From positions 1 through 61,131 of the forward strand of contig CACYKE010000026.1 of assembly GCA_902774925.1 (NCBI GenBank): DNA of 61,131 nucleotides, in the 5' to 3' direction. A program made the translations under genes and the position numbers. This document shows positions 52,012 to 59,172 of the stretch, one piece after another (within the stretch, counting starts at the first letter, position 1; every line of letters starts with the position of its first letter). The DNA is from an uncultured Prevotellaceae bacterium. Lineage in GTDB: Bacteria > Bacteroidota > Bacteroidia > Bacteroidales > Bacteroidaceae. The notes beneath the pieces are model-generated. The model made no database searches, had not been told where the DNA came from, and saw only the letters and a list, made by a program, of their open reading frames with translations.

Positions 52012-53631
52012 ATGAATAAGATATTTAATAAGATTTCAATGGTTTTGGCAATCGGTCTCTCCTTCGTAGGGATGACCGCTTGCTCCGACCCGGACGAGCC
52101 CATCACAAGTGTGGAGTTCAACCGTCTGTTCAGCCCCACAGAGCTGGAAGCCAAGATTCAGAATACCACAGGTGTTAAACTCACTTGGTTCTCCATTTCA
52201 GCTGCAGAGAAAGTTCTGGTTGAGATATATGCTGATGATGCAGAAATGCAGTTCTCTGGTACTCCGTTGACTTTCACCGTCAATCCTAAGGGTGAAGCTG
52301 TTCCAAGCAGAACGGAATGGACATGGACACTCCCTGCTGGCACGCTGGAAGGTGAAACCACCTATTCTGTGCGCGTCAAGGCTGTTGATAAGGATAAGGA
52401 GTCAAAATGGGCCGGTACGACCTTCGAGACTGGAACAGAGCAGATATTCTACGACGTTCCTACGGCAGACATCTCCAAGACTTCTGTAACCCTCAGATGG
52501 CCTGCTGGCACAAATGTTACCAGAATCGATGTCCAGAAGAGCGGTGAAGTCATTCAGACCCATCAGCTTTCTGCCAGCGAGATAGCAGAAGGTGTTGCTA
52601 CCATCACCGACCTGAAGGTTGAGAGCACTTATACCTTCTATATCTATAATGGTGATAAGCAGCGTGGTAAGATTCAGGTACAGACTCTGCCTAACTATAC
52701 GCCTGTTGCATCAGCTGCTGAACTGCTGTCAGCTATCGACGCTGCAGAGCCTGGTGAGGTACTTATGTTGACTGAGAATGCTGTCTATGACTTTACCGAT
52801 GCTGCTGCATTGGGTAAGGAAGAGGCTGTCAAGTCTCTCAAGATTGAGAAGGACCTTGTGCTGAATACCAACAACGGTGCAACTATCAAGGGTATCTACT
52901 TCCAGATCTTCGCTGGCGCAAGCCTTGAATTTGCCAATATTACTCTCGACGGTGAGGGCGGTTCTGGCGACCAGGCATTCAACTATAAGGATGAAGGCAA
53001 CTATGGCAGGCTCTACATCCACGATGCAGAAATCAAGAACTACACCAAGGGCTTCTTCTACATCAATGTGGCTGCTGTCATCAACGACATCACCATCGAC
53101 AAGTGCCTCATCCACGACATTGTATGTTCAGGTGGTGACATGTTCGACAGTCGTTCAGGCGGTTACAACACGTTCAACCTGACTAACAGCACTATCTACA
53201 ACAGTGCAGCAAGCCGCGACTTCATCCGTATGGACGATGCTTCCAGCAAGGTGACGGCTTCACCAGTCATCACGGTTGACCACTGCACGCTCTATGATGT
53301 AGGCAATGGTGGTGCCAACTATCGTCTGTTGTATGTCCGTTTTGCCGGTAACGTCATCAATTGGACGAACAACGTAGTGGCCAACACCAACAACAAGCGT
53401 GGATTCTCAAATCAGACTTCTACAGCTATTCCAACGTTCAAAAACAACTTCTACTTCAATACATTGAACCTGCTTAGTCTGGCAGCTGGTAACGAAGAGA
53501 AGGTACAGTTCTTCGATGAAGATGGTATTGATGTTGCTGCTAATCCTTTCAAGGATGCTGCTAACGCCGACTTCACCGTCATTGACGAGAAGATTAAGGA
53601 CAAGGAAGCTGGTGATCCACGTTGGTATTAA
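52012..53631 (+). CDS. DUF5123/DUF4957-like surface lipoprotein with beta-helix
   Basis: 539 residues, lipoprotein signal ending MTAC-SDPDEP. Two fibronectin-like domains (about 30-235, each with GVKLTWFSISAAEKVLVEIYADDA and SVTLRWPAGTNVTRIDVQKSGE) precede a right-handed beta-helix (about 240-500: GATIKGIYFQIFAGASLEFANITLDGEGGSGDQAFNYKDEG ... TIDKCLIHDIVCSGGDMFDSRSGGYNTFNLTNSTIYN). This domain combination is found next to SusD in pectin loci of Bacteroidota and probably binds pectin at the surface; a weak lyase activity cannot be excluded. Takes the place of SusE/F. Ends before a terminator. Confidence 0.82.
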   Translation: MNKIFNKISMVLAIGLSFVGMTACSDPDEPITSVEFNRLFSPTELEAKIQNTTGVKLTWFSISAAEKVLVEIYADDAEMQFSGTPLTFTVNPKGEAVPSRTEWTWTLPAGTLEGETTYSVRVKAVDKDKESKWAGTTFETGTEQIFYDVPTADISKTSVTLRWPAGTNVTRIDVQKSGEVIQTHQLSASEIAEGVATITDLKVESTYTFYIYNGDKQRGKIQVQTLPNYTPVASAAELLSAIDAAEPGEVLMLTENAVYDFTDAAALGKEEAVKSLKIEKDLVLNTNNGATIKGIYFQIFAGASLEFANITLDGEGGSGDQAFNYKDEGNYGRLYIHDAEIKNYTKGFFYINVAAVINDITIDKCLIHDIVCSGGDMFDSRSGGYNTFNLTNSTIYNSAASRDFIRMDDASSKVTASPVITVDHCTLYDVGNGGANYRLLYVRFAGNVINWTNNVVANTNNKRGFSNQTSTAIPTFKNNFYFNTLNLLSLAAGNEEKVQFFDEDGIDVAANPFKDAANADFTVIDEKIKDKEAGDPRWY

Positions 53632-53650
53632 TCTTTGCTACCCTATACTT

Positions 53651-53686
53651 TTGGACGGAGCCATTTTGGTTCCGTCCAATTTTTTT
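53651..53686 (+). terminator. Terminator of the susCD operon
   Basis: TTGGACGGA (53651-53659) pairs with TCCGTCCAA (53671-53679), followed by a run of T. Confidence 0.88.
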
Positions 53687-53695
53687 CCGTTTTCC

Positions 53696-53769
53696 GTAAA
53701 CCTTTGCGCGATAATTTGAGAGAAAAGCACGAAACAATTTGGATGTTACAAAGAAAAACCGTAACTTTG
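53696..53769 (+). promoter_or_regulatory. Promoter and possible operator of the small secreted protein gene
   Basis: GTAAACCTTTGC (53696-53707; 10 of 12 to GTAAACGTTTAC) lies 30 bp before TTTG (53738-53741), which is 20 bp before TAACTTTG (53762-53769). Confidence 0.55.
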
Positions 53770-53818
53770 CTCACGAAAGAACACAATTTATATTAATTAC
53801 TTAAAAACAATTACGCTT

Positions 53819-54499
53819 ATGAAGAAAATTTTTACGCTTATCGCAGTGGCCGCTATGGCGTTGAGTGCACAGGCACAACGTATTTCATGGACAGCAGACG
53901 ATGCCGCTGATGCAGGCACCTTAGATGGTAAGGAGTTTGCTAGTGGTGACTTCAAACTGACGATTACCGATACAGAAGGTAAGGTAGCTATCGACACGAA
54001 CAATGCCTATTTTGGTACTGCCGATGCTAACGAGAAGTTTACAGCTCGTTTGAAGAGCGGTGGTAAGTCTTCCAGTAAGAATACCTTGAAACTGACGATT
54101 CCTACTGCAGGAACATTGAAGGTTTATGTTCGTACAGGATCTAACTCTAAAACGGACCGTAATGTGGTTCTCACACAAAATGAAGTAGCCCTTTATGATG
54201 CAATAGTTGAAGAGGGGCAAGCTGTGAAAGTTAAAGGATTAGACCAAAGCGACCCCGATAAAGAGACTAACGTATATCCAGTCATCAGCGTTACAGTTGA
54301 GGCTGGTGAAGTTATCGTTACCTATCCCGTTGGTTCTATGAACTTCTACTGCTTCGAACTGAGCGGCACTTCTACCGGCATCAATACCGTAAAGGCTGCT
54401 TCTGAGAATCGTGTTCGTTACAACCTCGCTGGTCAGAAGGTTGCTGAGGGCTACAAGGGCGTAGTCATCGAGAATGGCCGTAAGGTCGTGATTAAGTAA
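53819..54499 (+). CDS. Small secreted beta-domain protein with GQKV...VVIK tail
   Basis: 226 residues, signal peptide MKKIFTLIAVAAMALSAQAQ. A single beta-rich domain (FKLTITDTEGKVAIDTNNAYFGTADANEKFTARLKSGGKSSSKNTLKLTIPTAGTLKVYVRTGSNSKTDRNVVLTQNE) resembling the accessory modules fused to the pectinesterase, here as a free protein; likely a carbohydrate-binding module, though no binding residues can be named. The C-terminus STGINTVKAASENRVRYNLAGQKVAEGYKGVVIENGRKVVIK is the shared tail without a heptamer array. Located between the Sus operon and the PL10 lyase, with its own promoter. Confidence 0.7.
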   Translation: MKKIFTLIAVAAMALSAQAQRISWTADDAADAGTLDGKEFASGDFKLTITDTEGKVAIDTNNAYFGTADANEKFTARLKSGGKSSSKNTLKLTIPTAGTLKVYVRTGSNSKTDRNVVLTQNEVALYDAIVEEGQAVKVKGLDQSDPDKETNVYPVISVTVEAGEVIVTYPVGSMNFYCFELSGTSTGINTVKAASENRVRYNLAGQKVAEGYKGVVIENGRKVVIK

Positions 54500-54500
54500 G

Positions 54501-54583
54501 AGAAAAACTGAGCTTGCTCGAGTTTCTCCTACTTTTTCGCAAGAGATTTATAAAAGGCGGGTCACTACGGGCTCGCCTTTTTT
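54501..54583 (+). terminator. Two hairpins after the small secreted protein gene
   Basis: GAGAAAAACT...AGTTTCTC around GAGCTTGCTCGAG (about 54501-54528) and AAAAGGCG/CGCCTTTT (54552-54559, 54574-54581) followed by T. The second is the likely terminator. Expression of the PL10 gene may rely on read-through, as no good promoter is seen after it. Confidence 0.65.
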
Positions 54584-54603
54584 CAAACAAACTACTAAAC
54601 AAA

Positions 54604-56022
54604 ATGATAAGAAAACTATTATTTTTCGCTGTTTTCCTGTTGGGTTTTGCGACAAACATGAGTGCGCAGAGCGCTTCGAGCATGAAGTGGTCGGAGATAT
54701 GTTCTGGCAAAATGCCTGCAAACTGGTATGGCAGCGAAGAGGCTCAGCAGATAGCTGACAAAGTGCTGAAATACCAGAAGAAAAGCGGCGGTTGGATGAA
54801 GAACATCGAGTTCCACAAGGCTGATGATACAGGCGGTGCCAACGAGCACTCCTGCTTGGACAACGGTGCGACGACGATGGAGATGCGGTTCTTGGCGAAG
54901 GTCTATCAGAAGACTTTGGTGGAGAAATACAAGGAATCGTTCCAGAAGGCACTGAACATGCTCTTCACCGCTGAGAAAGGCTGTGGCGGCTGGTCGCAGT
55001 ATTGGCCGCTGTCGGGTAATGGCAGCTATCAGGACTACATCACGTTTAACGACGACTTGATGACCAATGTAATGAAGATACTTAGGGACATTGCGAACAA
55101 TAAGGGTGACTTTGCCAACATCACTGATGATACTAACCGTGCCAAATGTCAGACTTCGTATGATAAGGCTGTTGAGGTCATCATCAAATGTCAGGTTGAT
55201 GATAACGGCACGCCTGCTGCTTGGTGTGCCCAGCACGACACGATAACGTTTCTTCCAATGGAGGGCCGTCCGCACGAATTGCCATCCATCAGCGGTTACG
55301 AATCGGCCAGTCTGCTGTCATACCTGATGACTATTGAGCAGCCATCAGAGGCTTTACAAAATACCATTCATACGGCTATTGCATGGCTTGACGCTCATAA
55401 ATACAAAGAGGATGCTGCCGTAGAGGACTTTACGAATGCCAGTGGTGAGGCCGACCGTCGTATTGTCGAAAAAGCCGGCAGTGCGGTATGGGGACGTTTC
55501 ATCCAGTTGGGTGGTGAGACGGGTCAGCAAAACTACGACGTTTTCTTTAAGAAACTGAAAAATCGCGGCAAGTCGCGCTCTTACACGCAGGACGGCAAGA
55601 CCTACACCTATACGGAATATGAGTTAGCCACCAAGTCGTATAATCCAGAAAAGGCCTATCAGCCGATTTTTGCCATTTACGACGACAAGTTGCAACATCT
55701 GTATTATCGTTACATGTATCATTACGAGGATACTCCCGATTCTGTCGATTGGAAGGGATGTACAGTTCCTACCTCGTTGAATGCCCTGCGCCGTACGAAG
55801 TATCAGTTCATGGGCAGCTGGCCGTTGAAAGTCATCAAAAACGAATATCCCAAGTGGAAGCAACGTATGGAGAACCAGCAGGGCACCGAGGGCTTTACGC
55901 CTCAGGAGGTGAAGCACGGCCTATCGGACAATGCCAGATTGTATTGTCTGCAGGGTGTTCAAGTGACGAGCCCAAGAAAGGGTATCTACATACAAAATGG
56001 TAAAAAGTATGTAGTACAATAA
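54604..56022 (+). CDS. Pectate lyase, polysaccharide lyase family 10
   Basis: 472 residues from the ATG that begins the signal peptide MIRKLLFFAVFLLGFATNMSAQ. PL10 alpha/alpha-barrel features in order: YQKKSGGWMKNIEFHKADDTGGANEHSCLDNGATTMEMRFLAKVY, GGWSQYWPLSGNGSYQDYITFNDDLMTNVMKIL, GTPAAWCAQHDTITFLPMEGRPHELPSISGYESASLLSYLM, and GRFIQLGGETGQQNYDVFFKKLKNR. Calcium-dependent endo-cleavage of polygalacturonate. The C-terminus (LYCLQGVQVTSPRKGIYIQNGKKYVVQ) is a divergent version of the tail seen on the other secreted proteins. Confidence 0.9.
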   Translation: MIRKLLFFAVFLLGFATNMSAQSASSMKWSEICSGKMPANWYGSEEAQQIADKVLKYQKKSGGWMKNIEFHKADDTGGANEHSCLDNGATTMEMRFLAKVYQKTLVEKYKESFQKALNMLFTAEKGCGGWSQYWPLSGNGSYQDYITFNDDLMTNVMKILRDIANNKGDFANITDDTNRAKCQTSYDKAVEVIIKCQVDDNGTPAAWCAQHDTITFLPMEGRPHELPSISGYESASLLSYLMTIEQPSEALQNTIHTAIAWLDAHKYKEDAAVEDFTNASGEADRRIVEKAGSAVWGRFIQLGGETGQQNYDVFFKKLKNRGKSRSYTQDGKTYTYTEYELATKSYNPEKAYQPIFAIYDDKLQHLYYRYMYHYEDTPDSVDWKGCTVPTSLNALRRTKYQFMGSWPLKVIKNEYPKWKQRMENQQGTEGFTPQEVKHGLSDNARLYCLQGVQVTSPRKGIYIQNGKKYVVQ

Positions 56023-56050
56023 TACGATTAAATAATTATTCTCGCTTTTC

Positions 56051-56082
56051 TTTGGATATTTGCGGCAAAATGTGTAACTTTG
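56051..56082 (+). promoter_or_regulatory. Promoter abutting a start codon
   Basis: TTTG (56051-56054), 20 bp, TAACTTTG (56075-56082). The ATG at 56087 begins 5 bases later, so a leaderless transcript is predicted. Confidence 0.7.
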
Positions 56083-56086
56083 CTGC

Positions 56087-56683
56087 ATGAAAGAAACGAA
56101 GTGGAAAGATAATGTCATCCTTGTCGACGCTGATTACGTCGACAAGGTTGCGTTTGACTTGACGGTGAACTTCGAACGCATGCTGGGACGGCGTATTCCA
56201 CAGGCCGATATGGCTCAGTGGCTGGAGTGTGTCGCATTGGATGGCGGCTTAAGGCCAAAAGCAAACAGCCAAAAGCCAACAGCCACCTGTCAGGTGGTGC
56301 TGCTGCATAAGCAGGAGAAGATGGAAAACTTTATTCCTGGCTCTTTCGCTGAACTCGACGGTAAGGCTTTCGAGGGTAGGCTGGGGGAGTTCCTCATCAG
56401 TTGTGTGAAGGTGGAAGAACTGACGACGATGGACGACCTCTTTGTCGACTCTATGCAGGTGCTGTCGAATGCTGAGGAGGTGAAACGCCTCATTGTGGTG
56501 CCTGATGCCGAGCATATATATAATAAGGTACGCGAGGGTCTGCGCCATGCTGACGACGAGAAACGTATCACCGTACTGGCAATGCAACCTATGGAAGGTG
56601 GCAATTTCCGTCAGGAGATACTAGGCTACTCGCTGATGGCAGCGCTGGGCATCAAGTCGGAAGAACTGAATAAGATGTCATAA
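56087..56683 (+). CDS. Conserved Bacteroidota protein, possibly DUF6621
   Basis: 198 residues, cytosolic. Conserved blocks: WKDNVILVDADYVDKVAFDLTVNFERMLGRRIPQADMAQWLECVALDGGL, LGEFLISCVKVEELTTMDDLFVDSMQVLSNAEEVKRLIVVPDAEHIYNKVREGL and ITVLAMQPMEGGNFRQEILGYSLMAALGIKSEEL. I associate the pattern with a Bacteroidales family of unknown function (DUF6621, from memory). A heptamer array inserts RPKANSQKPTATC between the first two blocks. First of a plus-strand run toward recA. Confidence 0.65.
   Translation: MKETKWKDNVILVDADYVDKVAFDLTVNFERMLGRRIPQADMAQWLECVALDGGLRPKANSQKPTATCQVVLLHKQEKMENFIPGSFAELDGKAFEGRLGEFLISCVKVEELTTMDDLFVDSMQVLSNAEEVKRLIVVPDAEHIYNKVREGLRHADDEKRITVLAMQPMEGGNFRQEILGYSLMAALGIKSEELNKMS
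56251..56285 (+). repeat. Heptamer array inside the conserved hypothetical gene
   Basis: Five units AAGGCCA, AAAGCAA, ACAGCCA, AAAGCCA, ACAGCCA. Confidence 0.85.
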
Positions 56684-56686
56684 TAA

Positions 56687-56740
56687 CGGTATAACGTAAT
56701 AGCGAAAACGATAACGAAAATAACGAAAACAAAAAACGAA
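56687..56740 (+). repeat. Octamer-like A/T-rich array upstream of the dehydrogenase gene
   Basis: Degenerate 8-bp periodic run (units like GTATAACG, TAATAGCG, AAAACGAT, AACGAAAAT) filling the spacer before the ATG at 56749. Confidence 0.55.
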
Positions 56741-56748
56741 ATAGGACT

Positions 56749-58002
56749 ATGTCAAGAGTATTAATGATTGGCGCTGGTGGCGTCGCAACGGTGGCAGCAT
56801 TCAAGATTGCACAAAATGCTGACGTGTTTACTGAGTTTATGATTGCAAGTCGCAGAAAGGCGAAGTGCGACAAGATAGTGGAGGACATCCATAAGGCTGG
56901 CTACAAACTGGACATCAAGACCGCCCAGGTGGATGCTGATGATGTTGAGCAGTTGAAGTCTTTGTTTAATGACTACAAGCCCGAACTGGTCATCAATCTC
57001 GCCCTGCCTTATCAGGACCTGACGATTATGGATGCCTGTCTGGCTTGTGGATGTTCGTATCTCGACACCGCTAACTACGAGCCCAAGGACGAGGCCCACT
57101 TCGAGTACAGTTGGCAGTGGGCTTATCGCGAGCGTTTCGAGCAGGCTGGTCTGACGGCTATTCTTGGTTGCGGATTCGATCCAGGTGTAACTTCAATCTA
57201 CACCGCCTATGCTGCAAAGCATCACTTCAAGGAGATTCAGTATTTGGACATCGTCGACTGTAATGCTGGCGACCATCACAAGGCTTTCGCCACCAATTTC
57301 AACCCAGAGATCAATATCCGCGAGATTACCCAGAAGGGTTTGTATTGGGAAGACGGCAAGTGGGTTGAGACAGAGCCGCTGGAGATTCACAAGGATCTGA
57401 CCTATCCAGAGATTGGTCCTCGCGATAGCTACTTGCTGCACCACGAAGAGATTGAGTCGTTGGTTATCAACTACCCCACCATTAAGCGTGCTCGCTTCTG
57501 GATGACCTTTGGTCAGCAGTATCTGAAGCACTTGGAGGTAATTCAGAACATTGGCATGAGTCGTATCGACGAAATCATATATGAGGCACCCTTAGCAGAG
57601 CCAACAGCTAATGGCCAACAGCAAACAGCCAAAGTTAAAATTGTGCCCCTGCAGTTCTTGAAGGCTGTATTGCCTAACCCACAGGATCTGGGCGAGAACT
57701 ATGAGGGCCAGACCTCTATCGGCTGTCGCATTCGTGGTATTGGCTATGATGGCAAGGAACATACCTATTATGTATATAACAACTGCAGCCATCGTGCTGC
57801 TTATGAGGAGACTGGCATGCAGGGCGTAAGCTACACCACAGGTGTACCAGCCATGATTGGTGCCATGATGTTCTGCAAGGGGCTGTGGAAGAAGCCCGGT
57901 GTTCACAATGTCGAGGAGTTCGATCCCGATCCCTTCATGGAGCAGTTGAACAAGCAAGGTCTGCCTTGGCACGAGATTCATGACGGCGATTTGGAACTTT
58001 AA
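56749..58002 (+). CDS. Saccharopine dehydrogenase-family protein, probable carboxynorspermidine dehydrogenase
   Basis: 417 residues. N-terminal Rossmann motif MSRVLMIGAGGVATVAAFKIAQ; PELVINLALPYQDLTIMDACLACGCSYLDTANYEP; ILGCGFDPGVTSIYTAYAAKHHF; C-terminal KEHTYYVYNNCSHRAAYEETGMQGVSYTTGVPAMIGAMM. This set matches the branch that reductively joins a diamine with aspartate semialdehyde to give carboxynorspermidine/carboxyspermidine in the alternative polyamine pathway of Bacteroidota. No decarboxylase partner is in the window. A heptamer array encodes EPTANGQQQTAK in a loop near residue 285. Flanked on both sides by octamer-like spacers. Confidence 0.82.
   Translation: MSRVLMIGAGGVATVAAFKIAQNADVFTEFMIASRRKAKCDKIVEDIHKAGYKLDIKTAQVDADDVEQLKSLFNDYKPELVINLALPYQDLTIMDACLACGCSYLDTANYEPKDEAHFEYSWQWAYRERFEQAGLTAILGCGFDPGVTSIYTAYAAKHHFKEIQYLDIVDCNAGDHHKAFATNFNPEINIREITQKGLYWEDGKWVETEPLEIHKDLTYPEIGPRDSYLLHHEEIESLVINYPTIKRARFWMTFGQQYLKHLEVIQNIGMSRIDEIIYEAPLAEPTANGQQQTAKVKIVPLQFLKAVLPNPQDLGENYEGQTSIGCRIRGIGYDGKEHTYYVYNNCSHRAAYEETGMQGVSYTTGVPAMIGAMMFCKGLWKKPGVHNVEEFDPDPFMEQLNKQGLPWHEIHDGDLEL
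57597..57631 (+). repeat. Heptamer array inside the dehydrogenase gene
   Basis: Five units AGAGCCA, ACAGCTA, ATGGCCA, ACAGCAA, ACAGCCA. Confidence 0.85.
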
Positions 58003-58003
58003 T

Positions 58004-58049
58004 GTCGTAATCCCGTAATTCCGTAATAACGATATCGAAATAACGTAAT
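58004..58049 (+). repeat. Octamer array between the dehydrogenase gene and recA
   Basis: GTCGTAAT, CCCGTAAT, TCCGTAAT, AACGATAT, then CGAAAT and AACGTAAT. Starts right after the dehydrogenase stop. Confidence 0.7.
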
Positions 58050-58068
58050 AACAAAAAAAATAAATACT

Positions 58069-59097
58069 ATGGCAAAGAAAGAAGAAAACAAAGAACAGCT
58101 GACTCCGCAAGAGCAGAAAATGAAAGCTTTACAGGCCGCCTTGGCGAAGATTGAGAAGGACTTCGGCAAGGGCGCTATCATGAAGATGGGTGATGAGAAA
58201 ATTGTGAATGTTGATGCCATCCCCACTGGTTCTATAGGCCTGGACGCTGCTTTGGGCGTTGGTGGCTATCCCAAGGGACGTATCATCGAGATTTTTGGTC
58301 CTGAGTCGTCAGGTAAGACCACACTGGCCCTTCACGCTATTGCTGAGTGTCAGAAGGCTGGCGGTACCGCAGCATTCATCGATGCTGAGCACGCTTTCGA
58401 CCGCTTCTATGCAGCCAATCTGGGTGTAGATATCGACAACCTGTATGTCTCTCAGCCTGACAATGGTGAACAGGCTCTTGAGATTGCTGACCAACTGATT
58501 CGCTCTTCAGCTGTCGACATTCTCATCGTTGACTCTGTGGCAGCCTTGACTCCTAAAAAAGAAATTGAGGGCGATATGGGCGACTCCGCCGTAGGTCTGC
58601 ACGCTCGTTTGATGAGTCAGGCCCTGCGTAAACTCACTGGTACCATCGCCAAGACGAATACCACCTGTATCTTCATCAACCAGCTTCGCGAGAAGATTGG
58701 CGTGATGTTTGGTAGTCCTGAGACCACAACGGGTGGTAACGCCCTGAAGTTCTACGCTTCCGTACGTCTGGACATCCGTAAGACGCAATCCGTCAAGGAT
58801 GGTGATACCATTCTGGGTAATCAGGTGAAGGTAAAGGTCGTCAAGAATAAGGTTGCTCCTCCCTTCCGTAAGGCTGAGTTTGAGATTACCTTTGGCGAGG
58901 GTATCTCGAAGATTGGTGAAATCGTCGACTTGGGTGTTGAGTTCGAGATTATCAAGAAAAGTGGTTCGTGGTTCTCGTATGGCGCAACCAAACTTGGTCA
59001 GGGTCGTGAAGCCGTCAAGAACATGTTGACCGACAATCCTGAGCTTTGCGAAGAACTTGAGACAAAGATTAAGGAGAAACTGACTGAAGCCAGGTAA
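58069..59097 (+). CDS. recA: Recombinase A
   Basis: 342 residues. DNA-dependent ATPase for homologous recombination and LexA-type self-cleavage. Walker A GPESSGKT (77-84), FIDAEHAFD, Walker [78 protein letters not shown]. An acidic-poor, Lys-rich N-terminus ([20 protein letters not shown]) is usual in the phylum. Ends before a strong terminator. Confidence 0.98.
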   Translation: MAKKEENKEQLTPQEQKMKALQAALAKIEKDFGKGAIMKMGDEKIVNVDAIPTGSIGLDAALGVGGYPKGRIIEIFGPESSGKTTLALHAIAECQKAGGTAAFIDAEHAFDRFYAANLGVDIDNLYVSQPDNGEQALEIADQLIRSSAVDILIVDSVAALTPKKEIEGDMGDSAVGLHARLMSQALRKLTGTIAKTNTTCIFINQLREKIGVMFGSPETTTGGNALKFYASVRLDIRKTQSVKDGDTILGNQVKVKVVKNKVAPPFRKAEFEITFGEGISKIGEIVDLGVEFEIIKKSGSWFSYGATKLGQGREAVKNMLTDNPELCEELETKIKEKLTEAR

Positions 59098-59117
59098 GAA
59101 TACTTGTCCGGATATAG

Positions 59118-59155
59118 TAAAGGCTGCGCATCCACAACGGAAAACGCAGCCTTTA
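59118..59155. terminator. Terminator after recA
   Basis: TAAAGGCTGCG (59118-59128) pairs with CGCAGCCTTTA (59145-59155), then a T run. It can also serve the convergent gene. Confidence 0.88.
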
Positions 59156-59172
59156 TCTTTTTTATACCCTAT

